Shown: piece by piece, positions 1-13,600 of the stretch
Numbering within the stretch: the first letter of the stretch is position 1
How the letters are laid out: the number at the start of each line of letters is the position of its first letter
Origin: Eulemur rufifrons
Lineage: Eukaryota > Chordata > Mammalia > Primates > Lemuridae
Direction: 5' to 3'
NCBI RefSeq assembly: GCF_041146395.1
Contig: NC_090989.1
Span: 125,859,501-125,923,500 of the forward strand
DNA length: 64,000 nt
The notes under the pieces: generated by a model
Databases searched by the model: none
Seen by the model: only the letters and a program-made list of their open reading frames with translations
What the model was told of the DNA's origin: nothing
Translations under genes and position numbers: made by a program

Positions 1-134
1 TATACTGTGACAAGAAGATATAGATCTTTTATCTAAAGACAAGTTATGAAGCAGTGGCCTTTTTGATATGATTTGGTTATAGCTGAGTAAATTACATATG
101 ACTTATACCACCTGATTTATTTACTTTTATTTAT

Positions 135-262
135 TTTCTGTCGCCACCTGTTAGAATGCAAGTTCTCTAAGACAGTCTTTGTTTTTTCCATGCCTGTGTC
201 ATCAGTGCTTAGGCCAATGCCTGCCACATACTGGGCTCTTAGTAAATATTTGTTGAACGAAG
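135..262 (+). repeat. L2 3' end
   Basis: The text 'cagtgcttaggccaatgcctgccacatact..agtaaatatttgttgaa' follows the well-known L2 3' terminal pattern. Confidence 0.65.
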
Positions 263-607
263 GACTAAATTAATGAGTATGGAGTAGGAATGTAAACACA
301 CTTAGCTTGAATATTTTCCTAACACTAAATTTATTACAATTAATTTACATAATGCCTTCCAAAGAGCTCAGAAAAAAAAGTGTTCACATACATTTTCATT
401 TATTCTTCAAGTAACTAAGATAGGAAGGGACAGCTATGGCAATATAACATGTTAAATGTGGCCATTTTAGGCAAAGAAATGTTTGAAAATTGACATAGGA
501 AAGAAACAAACAAAAAAATGTATCATCTAACTCATAATCAGTGTGTTTTCTGATAGGCCAGTAGTTTTTAGAATTTGAAATGTTGAGGAATCTTTTTGTG
601 TGTGTGT

Positions 608-1015
608 GTTTAACTTTCTATTGAAGTATAATATACAAACAGCAAAGTACACAAATTCTAAGATCACTTTTTACATACTATCAGCACCCAGATTAAGAAA
701 CAACATTATCACTACCACCTCCCAAGGAAAGCTGCTAACTTGATTTCTAACATTGTAGATTCATTTTGCCTATTTTTGTACTTAATATGATTGGAATCAA
801 TCATGTTCTTTCATGTGTTCTTTTAAGTCTGGTTTCTTTCATTCAATATATTTGTGGTATTCATCTATGTTACTGCATGTAATTTCAGTGTATTCATTTT
901 CATTACTGTATAGTATATCTTATTGTATGGATATATCACAACTAGTTTATCTACTTTAGTAATGACCATTTGGATAGTTTCCAGTTTGGGCTGTTATGAA
1001 TAGTGTTACTATTAT
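608..1015 (-). mobile_element. L1 3' end fragment, antisense
   Basis: The series 'ttctattgaagtataatata', 'cattactgtatagtatat' and 'gggctgttatgaatagtg' follows the reverse of old L1 3' regions (the 'target-sky' text of L1M elements). There is no coding capacity. Confidence 0.7.
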
Positions 1016-1477
1016 CTGTGTTGGTTTTTAACATCTGGGAAGCTTAGGCATTTTATATTTGGAAACCTCAGTAAATTTGCCTCTCTTTTGTACTTTATAT
1101 AACAAGAAATATTAAAGAGTTATATAGTACTCTTTAGGTGGAGTACAGGCAGTTATGAAAAATCTCTCTTCTACTATAATAGCATAAGATTAGTCATATG
1201 AACTTGGTCAGAAATTTTGGAAACCAGTAGAGAAAATTAATATTTGACAGCACCAAAAATTACATACTTATGTACCAGGGCAATATCGTGAATCAGCTCT
1301 AAATAGTGGCAGAAACCTTGTCAAGGTGAGGTTAGGCTCTTGGTTGCTTTGCTAGTGGATCAACTCATAACATCACCAACAGAAATCAAAACTCTTCTTC
1401 ACTGGCTCCTAAGACAATCTGATATTTCTCTACTTTTTCTTAAAATAATTTTAAACTTCAGTTTTATGTTTGCCCAG

Positions 1478-1604
1478 GAAGTACCATGGCCTGTCCTGCT
1501 GTTTTGATTCCTGGGTTGTTGCGAGGCTCTGTTGGAGCCATTTGTGCTCAGGCCCCTTTATTGAGATTGACACCCAGCACTTTGCGCCATCTTACTCTAA
1601 CCAG
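1478..1604 (+). CDS. OXNAD1: OXNAD1 first coding exon (start codon)
   Basis: The exon follows the acceptor tttgcccag and holds eight bases of 5' UTR before ATG at 1486-1488, in the context accATGG, a good Kozak match. It encodes residues 1-39 and two bases of codon 40, ending at ccag|gtaagt. The N-terminus [19 protein letters not shown] is the presequence-like part. A later in-frame Met at codon 42 in the next exon could serve as an internal start, giving a protein without this segment. At least one noncoding exon must lie upstream of base 1, because this exon begins with a splice acceptor. Confidence 0.93.
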
Positions 1605-4600
1605 GTAAGTCATTAGACTTCACTGTCATTTGAGGTTGATTTTCAAAGAGATCTGACCTGCTGGTGATTGTGGGAGGCATGTGAAACTCCTGAAAGAGGT
1701 AACATCTTGGCTTAAATGGGCATGCCATCAGATCATTAAACTTTAGTTCAATGGAAATATTCACTGGCCATTTTGTAGGCTCCATAATGTTATATTGTAT
1801 TTTGGATAGCCATGATATTGTAAGAAAAACTAATTTTATTATTTTTATGAGGATAATATTTCATAACCTAATTTTCTTTTCTGTTAAAGTGTAATGAAAT
1901 CCATAAGGAAAACCGATCACTTGGAGAGAACTGCAAGTGTTGTTCGCCGTGAGGTTTGTGTCTTTGGGGTACGGGAGGTTTTTCTGGCTGGGCAGTTCAT
2001 GCACAGTTATGACTGGTTTAGAAGTAAGACATTGGATGAGTTTGGTCCCTTTGAAGGACAGTCAGGAACAGCTTGTTGTTCTGTTCAGAAATTTTCTGAG
2101 CAAGACATATGATAACTAATTTGAAAAGATGACAGAGAAGTACTTAAGTTTTTCTTTTTAAACTTGGAATGAATGGATTAACTTTTAAGGAAGGGAATAT
2201 AGCAGCAATTGAAGTAACCATCCTCACAGGTATGATGTTTAGGGTTCTATTTTAGAGATAGAATTACTTTTAGAGCCTACATTTTATTAATGGCTTACCT
2301 TTTCTTTTTCTTTCTTTCTTTTTTTGACACCATGTCTCAAAGTCTTTGCTTTAGAACAACACCTCATTTCATCAAGGGAGAAAGCACTAACAGCTGAGAA
2401 AGGAAGGTGGACGAACTTTTGTTACCCTTCCAATGTACAGATTTTTCCTACTATATTCAGACTATAGAAAACTAATCTACCACCTGAAGGGGTGTCAAGG
2501 GCTGATAAATAAAGGATCCTTACCCTTTACCTCAGTGAGTAACCCCATTTTTATTTAAAAACATAAATTGGATACTGATTTTGCTTTTTTTGACTTTCTC
2601 ACATACTCACATATATTTAACTTAGTGTTGTAGGGTTATTTAAAATAACAGCAAAAAAAAAAAAAACTTTCATATTAGAAAGTATTGTGCACTTCAACAA
2701 ACGTAGTCAGAAATTGTATTGTCATGGTAGTTTCATTTTATGTATTAATAGAAGTATACACCTTAATGTAAAGGTATATCGTTAGGCTCTACTCTTAAAG
2801 CCAATTCTACTTGCAGAAAATTGCTTTGAGACTGAGGGTGGTGTGTTCATTGATTCAGCGTTAAGTCAATGTTTGTTTTTTTCCTTTGAAAAGTCTGTAA
2901 AATTAGTTCAGAAGAGTTGATTTATGAGCATGTGGGAAAATACACTTTTCCCAGTGATGATAAATCTGAAAATACTTGTTTTTGGTTTGCTCCACACACA
3001 AAAATGCTGATTCTGTAAATGTGAGACTTGCGGGGATTTCTTTTTAAAAAGTGAAGTCCTTGTTGGTTGTGAAGAAAAAGTGGTTTATTTAATTGGCTTG
3101 GACTGTACTCTTTCCTGTTGTATTTTGAGGCAGGTAGAATTAGAGCAGGGGTTGAAAAGCTTTCTATAGAGGGCCAGATAGTAAATGTTTTAGGCTTTGT
3201 GGGCCATGCTGTCTTAGTTAACACTACTAAACTCTGCTTTTGTAGTCTGAAAACAGCCATAGATAATATGTAAACAAATCGGTATGGCTGTGTTCCAATA
3301 AAACTTTATTTACCAAACACCCAGATTTGGCCTATCCCTGAATTAGAGTAGTCATTTCAGAACTTTACAGGACAAGATTATTGAGACTTTTGGGGGATCA
3401 TTTTGAGCCAAGTTTAGGTAAATTACAAAAAAAGTTAATGTAAATTCTAATAATATGATTGAAAAGTTGTGAATTTTAAAAGGCGAAAGATTTATATGAT
3501 CTGAAGAGAAACGAGAGCTGAAAAGTTGTGAATTTTAGTGCCCACAAGTCAGAAAATTCAAATCATAGGTAGTACCTTGGAGGAAGAATTTTTAAGTTGC
3601 AACTCTTCTATTTCTAATTTCCATTCCTCTCCCAAACAGAATGAAAACTGAAAAGAGATGGGAGAAACTGGTGAAAGCTAGATGATGTCTGGGGCTCCCT
3701 TGTCAGCAGTGTATGGTCTTCAGAGGCTCGCCCCCAGTTCCTCCAGAGGGTGCTCCTAGCCATAGAGTAGGGGCTCAGCCTTGGACTTGTTGAGATGAAC
3801 AGCAGGTTAGGCTGTAACAGAATGTTTTCTCTCTTGCCTATAATTTGTATAGCAAGTGTGTTTTACAAAACTCCCCACGTCATTTGCTCTTCAGTTTAAG
3901 TTCATGAGGTAGCCTCATCTGATTTTGGAAAGAGGAGGCAGAGCCTAGGAGATGTCTCCCAGGGATAAAGGGAAACTCCAGCTCAGAATTCCTAGGCCAG
4001 AGGACCCTGCTACCACTCCTGGAGTGGTTAGAGAATAGAGCACTCACCTAGAAATGTCCTTCCAGTATTGGTCTTTGTAGTCCCTCTGGAAAACTTATTG
4101 AATGGCCATTTTATGATGTTAATGATAAAATGGAACTATAAATATAACCCGTCTGAGGTCATGCTGATGCAGGAAACTGAACTCTGAATTGAATGACATT
4201 TGACTGTTTGCGTTTAAGTCCACATTTTTTTCCTAAGAATCAAAGAATAAGCAGTCTGAGTAACTCTAGAAATGTCAAGGAGATAAGAGTAGAAATATTT
4301 CATGCTGTAAATTTTGTTCAGGCAAGACTAAAATTTTACTGGAGGAGTCACTCCGTGCTTGGCTGCAGTAGATGGTTAGCCCACTGAGCAAGATATACTC
4401 TATTCATCAATTTGATGGGAGAGTTTGGCAATGAAAGAATTTTTAAATTACTAATTCTTAGGTATCCATTTATTCATTTCAAGATATGCCAGATACTGGG
4501 CTGGGTCCTGGGATTCCAGCATTGACAATGATAGACAAGCCCCTGCCCTCAGATTTCTGTGGGACTGATTTTATGTACCTAATTGATTTTGGTAAAACTA

Positions 4601-7600
4601 CCAATTCTTTTTCAATGTATTAATACTAGTTTGCATTTATTAATAGAAGCCCGTGCCTTATCCTATAATATCTTATGTATGTTGTTGCCTTTTTGTTTAT
4701 AAAGTACTCGCTTGTGTATAATAATACAATAGGTTGTTGCCTGATTCTCACGACCATCCTTGGAGGGTGGTACAGGGAACCTTATTCCTATTTCGCTGTT
4801 GAGGGAATTAAGACTCATAGATTGAGATAGGATGACTTTGCTTCCTGATTTGCCTGGGATAGTCCTGGTGTATGCCTCTTGTTCCTCTTGTAATTATCAA
4901 TAGCACCCCCCTTTCACTCTCAATGTCCTGTCTTGAATGATATATTGTCAGCCTAAGTTTAAAGGACTTGCTCAAGTAAGTGGAGGACTCAGTCCTTGAA
5001 CTTAGATCTTCGATAATCACCTTAGCTTTTCTTGTGTTCCAGTAACAGAATGTGGCACTTGGTGTAGATAGAGCAACGTGTTACTGGGGATGAGAAAGTG
5101 GGGAGTTACTGATGGCACAGTGGCCAATTAATAAAGTCACATGGCTAGGACCCTGGGGCAGAGGCCTTCGGCAATCCTGTGGTTCCCAGTGCAGATCTTT
5201 GAATGCTTATAATTTGCTTGACTTGTGGTTTTGCTGAAGCTTGGGTTTGAATGGGATGGGCTGCTTAGCTGGAGAGTGGACTGTGTCCCAAGCTTAACCT
5301 TTACAATGCTCTGCTAGTCAGCACATGTGTACCCATTTTGAGGAGATTGTATGCTAGAGTAGTCTTCTTCAATTTGAGGAAGGGAGACATCTCTTTAACA
5401 TACATTGTTTCTCAACAGTTGTACACCTAATTTGCTTTGATTGTTAAAGCTTGATGGTCAAAAAACCTTTAGAGATCATCCAGCCTAGAATGAGCAGTGC
5501 TTGGTGCTCCCAGCCTCACCACACTGTCAGCACTGGCAAAGCAGAGGAGGCGGAGAGAAACCTCAGGCACCCACTGCCCAGAGGTAGTTGTAAGAGCTAG
5601 AAGGCGGCTGGGCCACACAGCCTTTTGGGGAGGTATAGTCTGATGGCCCTGGCAACTGGCCTCTGTCTCCTAGGGGTGTATAACTCACCCTGCTGTGAGT
5701 TGAAGCCTACAAAGACAGGGAGGCTCCTTGGGGGAAGGCCCAGCTTAGTGTCTCTGTATCCACAGTATCTAGCACAGTGCTGGCGTATCATAGGCACTCA
5801 ATACATGCCGCATTGAGTATTAATAGCATAAACAGGTATTAATCCCAACTCTGTAGCTGGTTACCTGTACCTCCTTGGATGAATCATTTTGTAAAGTAGG
5901 AATGGTGATATTATCCATCTCAAGAGATGAGGTGATGATAAAAGTGTACTCCGTCATTCTGTACAGATGTAAGTCATGAACAATGAGAAAGTTGCCTGTC
6001 CTTCTACTTAGCTATGCTCAGAATTTAACTGGGTAGTGTCTAAAATATAGTGGCAGTGTGTTTCACTGACACATTTGTTCAATAAATTAAGCAATCTAAG
6101 AGGTGAGGCTCTTTCCATTTTTCCCCTAAGAGACCCAGTCAAATGCAGTGAATTTTGTTTTAAATTCAACAGACATGTGCTGAGTACCTGCTGTGTGCCC
6201 AGCCTTGTTCTAGGCACTGGGGATACAACAGTGCATAAGGCAGGCAAGGCCCCTGCTGTATATGCAGCTTCATTCTGGTGCAGATAATCCTGAGAATGTC
6301 AGGAGTGATATACACTGGGAAGGAAATAAAACAGGGTTATGGGAGGCAAGAATGCCTGGGGTGGGGGCAATTTTAAATCAGCGTATAACATTTGAGCTGA
6401 GAATTGACTAAAGAAAAGAACCAGCCATGTACACAGCATTTGTAGCAGAGGAACTGGTGAGAACCAAGGTTTTGAAGCAGGAATGAGCTTGGCACATTCA
6501 GAGGAGAGTAGATATGAGAGAGGATGAGAGGTAGACAGGGGCCAGGTGGTATAAATTGCTGTGGCCTTGGATAAGGAGTTGAAATTTTATTCTGAGGGTG
6601 ATGGAAGGTTTTAAGCTGGGAAATGAGTAATTTACATTTTAAATGGGTCTTTTCTTTGCCTGACACCAGGCTGGAAGCTATTGACATAGTGTCTCAGGAG
6701 AGGTGATGGTGGCTTCCAGTAGGGTGGTAGCAGTAGGGGTGGATCTGGGACAGAGGTAGAGCTGGTGGGTTTCACAGAGGGTGATGGGGTGTGGGGGGAT
6801 GGTTTGTGAGACGGGAAGAAACCAAGATGGATTTCCAGGGTTTGGGATTTGAATAATCTGGTAGATAATGTGATGATGGTGGCATCTATTTGCTAAGATG
6901 GAGAAGAACAAGTTTGGAGGAGGGGAAATAAAGAGTTCGGTTTTGGAATAATCTGGGTGGGAGTGGGCGGGAGTGGACAGAGTTACAGACGAAACAAGAT
7001 TAGCCATGAGTTTTCTCAGCTCATCTCAACTCATATTGACTGTGGAATCTGAGTCATGAGGGTTCATTGTAGTATTTTGTATACTTTTGTATTGTTTGAA
7101 AATTTTCATAATAATAAAAAGGAAAAATATTAGGGAGAAAAAAGTTCTGTGATGGATGTGTGAAGTTTGAAATGGAAACTCCAATAGGCAGTTGGATATA
7201 TGAGTTTGGAGTTCACTGCTGGGAGTAAAAAAGTTTAAGCCATGTAGAGAGTAGGGGGAGAGGGCCCAGGACTCAGCCCAGGGGTGTGTCGACACTTAGG
7301 GGCCAAGCAGAAGAGCAAGGGCCAGCAAAGGAGATGGAGAAGGAATATCCAGCCAGGCAGGAAGGAAATCAGCAGAGTGTTCTTGAAGCCGGGAGAAAAA
7401 GTGTTTCAAAAAGGAGAGAGTGGCCAACCATGCTGAATTTGGCTGAGAGATCATCATTAAATTTACCAAAATGGGTAACCAGAATTAGGTAACCAGAATG
7501 ACTGGCCTTAGTACATTACTGAGAGTGACAGCCCGACTGGATTATGTTGGAGAGAGTGAGAGATAAGAAAGTGGAGGCAGGACCACATATAACTTTTGAA

Positions 7601-10600
7601 ATGTTTTAATGTGAATGGGAGCAGAGAAGTGGGGTGATAACTGGATTAATGGAGAGGCTTATTTTGTTTGTTGTGTTTTGAAAGCAGCAAAGCACTCAAG
7701 TGCCTGGATTCAAATCTCTGCTTTGCCAATTGCTAGCCCTGGCCTACATAGTTTTCTCATATGTAAAATGGGGTAATAGTAATATCTGCCTTCTAGGGTT
7801 GTTGTGAAGATTGAATGAATGAGCATTTGTAAAGCTGTAAGGCTGTCATCTGTAGGTGTTTGCTGTTGGTGTTGCTGTTCTCTGAAGTGGGAGATCCTAG
7901 AGCTCAATGTGTGATGGAGAGAGGAGGGGAGGGAGTGATGCAGGAAAGAGGATAGTTGCTAGAGTGAAGGCTTGACAAACCAGAGAGGAGACTGGCCCAG
8001 GCGGACAGGTTAGCCTTTGGTAGGAGTAAGGTGAGTTCACTCATCATTCCAGGGTATAGTGTTGACCAGCATAAGCCCCTGAACAAGTAAAATTGTTTGG
8101 TTGACAGAGAATTTTGTGGTCTTTTTTTGTCAGTAAATCACCTGAGTAAAGTCAGCTTTTTAAAATCAGATTCCTACACATCAGATTGGTATTTGGCCAC
8201 CATTTAAGTAATGTCTCTGGGTCTTGGTGTCCTTACGTGTAAAATGACATGCTATTCTTGATAGTGACTAAAGTTTCTTTCAATTCTGAAATTCTCTGAG
8301 CCAAAACTACATTTTTGTCATAGGTTATCTCTAATCCTGCCTTTGTCAGAATTTTTAAGCCAGAAAATGAACGAATGGGAGTGAACAGGGAAAGGAAAGT
8401 TAGCCAGGTTTCCAAAGAAAGACCTATTTCCTATACAGAGACTTTTACATCAGCAGTAACATCAAAATATCCTATATAAAACCAGCTTTTAAAATAAGTG
8501 TGATGGAATTTCCTTTCAGATGCTGATTGTGTCTAAGCATTAAAAATGTGTACTAGTAAAAATTGGCAAATACGTTGTTATTTTATTGAACAGTAGAAGA
8601 GTCTAAATGTTATTTTATAGGAAACTTCATTTCCTGCCATGTGTTTTAACTTAGGACATGGCTAGTTGAGGTTTTAGTTGTGAAATCTTTTGATCTATTA
8701 AGTATAAGAGCAAATACAAATGTTAAAATATGTCATTTCTCCATTATGTTTTGCTTATTCAGTAAAAGTAATGAAAGATTGGCACATAACAAGGCCACAA
8801 TTATGGATGCTAATTATATGAACTAGCTTTGGAATAAAATATTTGGTCTTCAAAAAAATTTTGTTAATGTTTTTAATTCATATTGTTAGAAATATTTATA
8901 TAGGATACAGTATTTGTATTAAGCAAAATGAAGTGTTAATAGTAAGAGGGAGGCATGTCTTTAAAAATCATGAATTGTGCAAGGCATTTTGTGTTCTGGT
9001 TGTAATAGTTTTGTCCAGATTATTAGGACAAATAGCAATGGGTATATTACTGTTTGTATTACAGGTTGAATGTCTCTAATCCAAAAATTCAAGGCCAAAA
9101 TGCTTCAAAATCTGAAACTTTTAGAGCACCGACATGATGCTCAAAAGGAAAAGCTCATTAGGGCATTTCAGATTTCAGATTTTTGGATTAGAGATACTTA
9201 ACTGGTAAGTATAATGCAAATATCCTGATATCAAAAAAAAAATCTAAAATCCAAAACACTTCTGGTCCCAAACATTTCAGATAAGGGATACTTAACCTGT
9301 AATACCAATAGACATAATGCATCTGGAAAAATTTTTCATTGTAAATAGTATCCAAATGAAAATATGGCTTAATAAAAATTGTAGCTTTCTTTTTCCTCAC
9401 TGAATTTTATATTTGGACATTGGGAAATGATTTCATTTCACATAGTCTAGAATTTGATTATGAAGCATTCTTGCCTATTTCAGCTGAAATTCTGCTCCCT
9501 TTGCAGTGATTATGAAGGTTGATTTCCCTGCCACCAGGTGACTCTTCTGGATTTGTTTAAAGCTTGTACATACCTAGTTTTTTTAAGGAATCCAATAGAT
9601 GCCAGTTAAGCTGTTAGAAATAAAATAATCTTGTTCTTGGCTTTTTTTAAACAGATTATAATATTGAAAGAAAATAATGAATACTTATAAAATAACATTT
9701 CTTTTTTATAAACATAAAAAATGGGAATAATAAAGTAATAGTGAGACCTCTGCTGATTCTTATTACTTGTCTTTGTAATGAGATACTTAAAATAGAATGT
9801 GTGGCAAGCAAAGGAAGATACCAGTTCTGCTCAAGAAATCTCTGCCCTCTATGACCTCTTCCACATTATTGAACATGAACCTGGATTTTCTGTGTTGCTC
9901 CCCGCCCCCGCCCCACACACTCTTTTTTTTTTTTTAGCAACAAAAAGCTGAATGTCTACCAATCATTGTTCTGGAAACCAATTTTAAGTGACTTTAAGTT
10001 AGAGTTTTTATTCATTCTGCAAATCCTTACTGAGCTTTAGTGTATGTTGGGCCCTGTGCTTGATCTAGGGAGTTGATTCAGGTCTACATTCTATCCAGTA
10101 GCTGACCACAAGAGGCTATGGTCCATGTAGTGGAAAGACGTGTTTATGAGTATCTATAATTCACATTAGTATGTGCTAAATATGATAAGAAAGGCAAACA
10201 TTACATTAGTTCAGTTGAGGGGATAGACAGAAGAGGGAAGACCGCAGGCAGGGGGAGTATTTGAGCAGGGCATAAGGGTGAGCAGGAGGTCAGAAGACAG
10301 AACTGAGAGAGCGTGGTGCATGCTGAAGGACTTAGGCAGAGTTTTGGGAGGTGGACAGGTGTTAGGTACCTTTGAGGACCAACAGGTTGTCCAGTTTGTC
10401 TGGCAAACCACTACCTCACAAGCAGGAGCTTGAGCTGGTATGAGTTAAATAGGCCTTTTAGCTATTTTTTTATAGTTGAGTGGTAGAGAGCCCTTAAAGG
10501 CTTTTGAGCTGGGAATAACTCAGTGAAATTGGAACATAAGAGTATTTGCCTCTTGGCTGCTTTATGAGACACAAGAAGGAGGCCAAGGTAGTAGTTCAAG

Positions 10601-13600
10601 TGAGAAGAAAGAAATTCTCAACTTAGGATGGTGGCAGGTGGGCAAGGGAATGGAAAGACATTAACTGAATTCATGGAATGTGGCTGTGTTAGGGACAAAA
10701 TGCCAAAAAAGTCAAGAGTGTGTATGTTTGTATATCAACAGAAATATAGTTGACTGTATTGAGTCCAAGAATTGAAATTCTGGTGCTAGAAAGAAGCTCG
10801 TTTTGCAGGGCTCTGTGAGGATGGGGCAGCCTTCTCCATCTCTGCATCCCGAGTCCCCCGGTTTCAGGCAGCATGCTTAAGAAATGTGGAAGGAAGGAAT
10901 GTGGTGGATTGAGTTGTATGCATAAGTGACTTTACTATTGGGACTGAACTGTCAGATAATTAAGGGCCTACCCGACCTGGATTTGAATCCTGACTTGGCA
11001 ATTCCTAGCTAGGGGACCTTAAGCAAGTTCTGCAAGATGGAAGATAACAAAATTATCTTTTGGGATATAAAATGGTTACTTATATCAACTGAATGAATTA
11101 GTACACATAAAACGTTTAACCCAACATTGGGTATATACATGAGATAAGCACTTCTCAGGCATTAACTGTTTTTACTTATGGGGAGAGTAGATGTGAGCCT
11201 GTGATTGGCAGAAAAGTAATGATGAGTTGTCACTGGGGGTTGGGAGCAGTAGCCTGTGAGTCCTTGAGGTCCTGAACCTAGAGGTGGGAGTGGGAGTAGG
11301 TGTGGGGCAGTTTAGGGACAGCTTCCACTGAGGAAGTGGGAGGAGTGGTAAAGGAGAAAAGGACCAGGTTGGAGACACAGGAGGGGACCTGAAGAGTTCA
11401 ATGTTGGCTATCCCAGGCAAGGAGACTGCTTCAGCGTGGAAAAGTACCAAATTCAGAGAGATCAGGGAGTATGAGAACTGAGACTAGACGTTGAGTTTGG
11501 TTGTTCAGGAAGACATCGACCAACCTTGGAAGAGAAGTTATAGGAGAGCAGAAGCCAGGTTCCCTGTGGTTAAGGAGAACAACAAGGAAAAAGGGAAGGT
11601 TCTACAGGCTAAGGAAGAGCTGATCATCTTAGTGGAGGAAGAGATGAAAGGCAAGATTTCTAAAATATGTTCTTTTCTTTTTTTTTTTTTTCATCTCCAT
11701 CTCTTGCATGGAAATAAAATATCTTAAAGACAGCATAGCTTTGAAATTTGCACTAGTACAGTAATTGATAGGGTAGGGTGTACCTGTGGTACCCGCCCCC
11801 CACTCTGCACAGCTCTTTGTTGTTGTCCATGTGAGCAGTCCTCCTGGGGTGCACTTAAGCCTGTAAGGTGCTATGCAGTAGCATTGGTGTAGCAGCATAT
11901 ATATTAAAAAAATGAATAAAGTATAATATATAATGTAAAACAAATACTAATAAATTAGTTCTAATTAATGCAATAAAATACCAGTTATGTGTTGCTTAAT
12001 GACAGGGATATGTTTTGAGAAATGCATTGTTGAGCATTGTCGTTGTATGAACATTGTGGAGTGTACTTACATAAACCTAGATGGTATAGCCTGCTACACA
12101 CCTAGGCTATATGGTATAGCCTATTGCTCCTACGCTACAAACCTGCACAGCATGTTACTGTCTGAATACCATAGGGAATTGTAACACAATAATAATTATT
12201 TGTGTACCTAAACAGAAAAGGTACAGTAAAAATACAGTATTATAATCTTATGAGACTACCATCGTATATGTGGCCCATTGTTCACTGAAAAGTTATGTGA
12301 CACATGACTATACATTATAACCAACACTTAATGAGTTCTGTGGGCCAGCAGTGTTACAAGTGCTTTTGCATATATTATCTCATTTAATCCTCCCAGCAAC
12401 CCTATAAGGTATAGGTGTTCTCATTTTATAGCTGGGGGTGCCTAGGTAACTTGCCAGAGTCACATGGCTGGTAATGGTGGAGCCAGGATTAAATACCAGC
12501 CGGTTCAGCTGCAGAGCCCATGCTGTCAACAGCCATATTCTGCTACTTCCTTTATTTTGTTGCTGAATTGCTTAGGCTGAGCAGATGCCATTAGATGTCA
12601 TGTCTAATGAAACAGGGAGGTACTGAAGAGAGGAAAATTGAACATGAAGGAAAGGGCTGGTGGTTGCTGATGGAGCAGTGTTTGAGAGGATCAAGAGCAC
12701 AGGCAGAGAGGTCAGGATGGAAACATCACACCACTTGCTCTTTGGGAGAGGAAGAAGAGAGGATTGGCAAAAATACAGAGAAAGAAAAGGCAAGAGATTT
12801 TGCAGGAGAGATGGAAAGGTAGACAGATTTAGGGGATATTTTGAGGTGGTGAGGGAGGCCACTGTCCATCATGAGAATTTTCCAGCGGATTTTTAAAAAT
12901 GTTCTCCCACTGATAGTTTAATTAGACCCAGTAGTCCTATTGGAGAAAAGGGCCTGAATGAGCTAGCATTAGGGTGGGACGTTCATCGACCTTGACAGAT
13001 TTCCAAGGCACTGTTTGGTGGAACCTTGAAGGTAACAGCCTCCAAGGAGAGGGCTGTATTTTGGTCAGCTGCTACTGAGTTGATTTGCTGCCACAAGTGG
13101 AGTTGAACAGAAGTAGGAGATTGAGGAAAGAGTCATGTTGTCTTTTTTCCCCCACTTGTGAAGATGTCCCAGGTTTAGGGGAGGAAGGAAAACACAATGC
13201 AGAAGAAAGAATGAATGAAGGAAATAGGGACATTTTGAATTTGAGGGGTGCTGAGGCATGGATGACACTTACCTGAATAGCCCCTGCATCAGACCTATTC
13301 AGGGCTTTCCAAAAATCAGAGATGTCATTTAGAATAGTGCTTCTCAAACAGTCTGTAGGGAAGGGCTCTTGTTGTTTTAAGGCTATAAACTGTATTTTGT
13401 AAAATATTGTATGATACAAAATGAATTAGAAAAAAATGAATTAAAAAACCAAAGAAATAAAGAGTACAAACCCAGTTTGTTTTCTAATGCTAGATTCGAA
13501 GACACACAATTACTCTGTAAAATTGCTAAAAAAGTTTCTAAGTGCTTACTTTTAATTTCTGCAGTTAGCTTGTGATGGACTCCTTACACATTCAGAAGCA

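Larger units (their letters stand above)
1..1477 (+). other. OXNAD1 intron before the first coding exon
   Basis: No exon is recognised here. It holds an L2 3' end (135-262), an L1 3' fragment (608-1015) and a short TG tract (598-611). The rest is AT-rich unique sequence. That it is intron follows from the acceptor at 1477 and the absence of a promoter-like GC-rich segment. Confidence 0.7.

Noticed and set aside
1894..2112. Open frame continuing from OXNAD1 coding exon 2 into the intron
   Set aside because: The first 60 bases are the real exon. After the gag|gtttgt donor the frame no longer matches OXNAD1, and the next matching residues are at 13993.
6373..7295. Series of - strand frames around 100 codons
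   Set aside because: They fall in the antisense L2 copy, overlap each other in different frames, and do not read as intact L2 ORF2.
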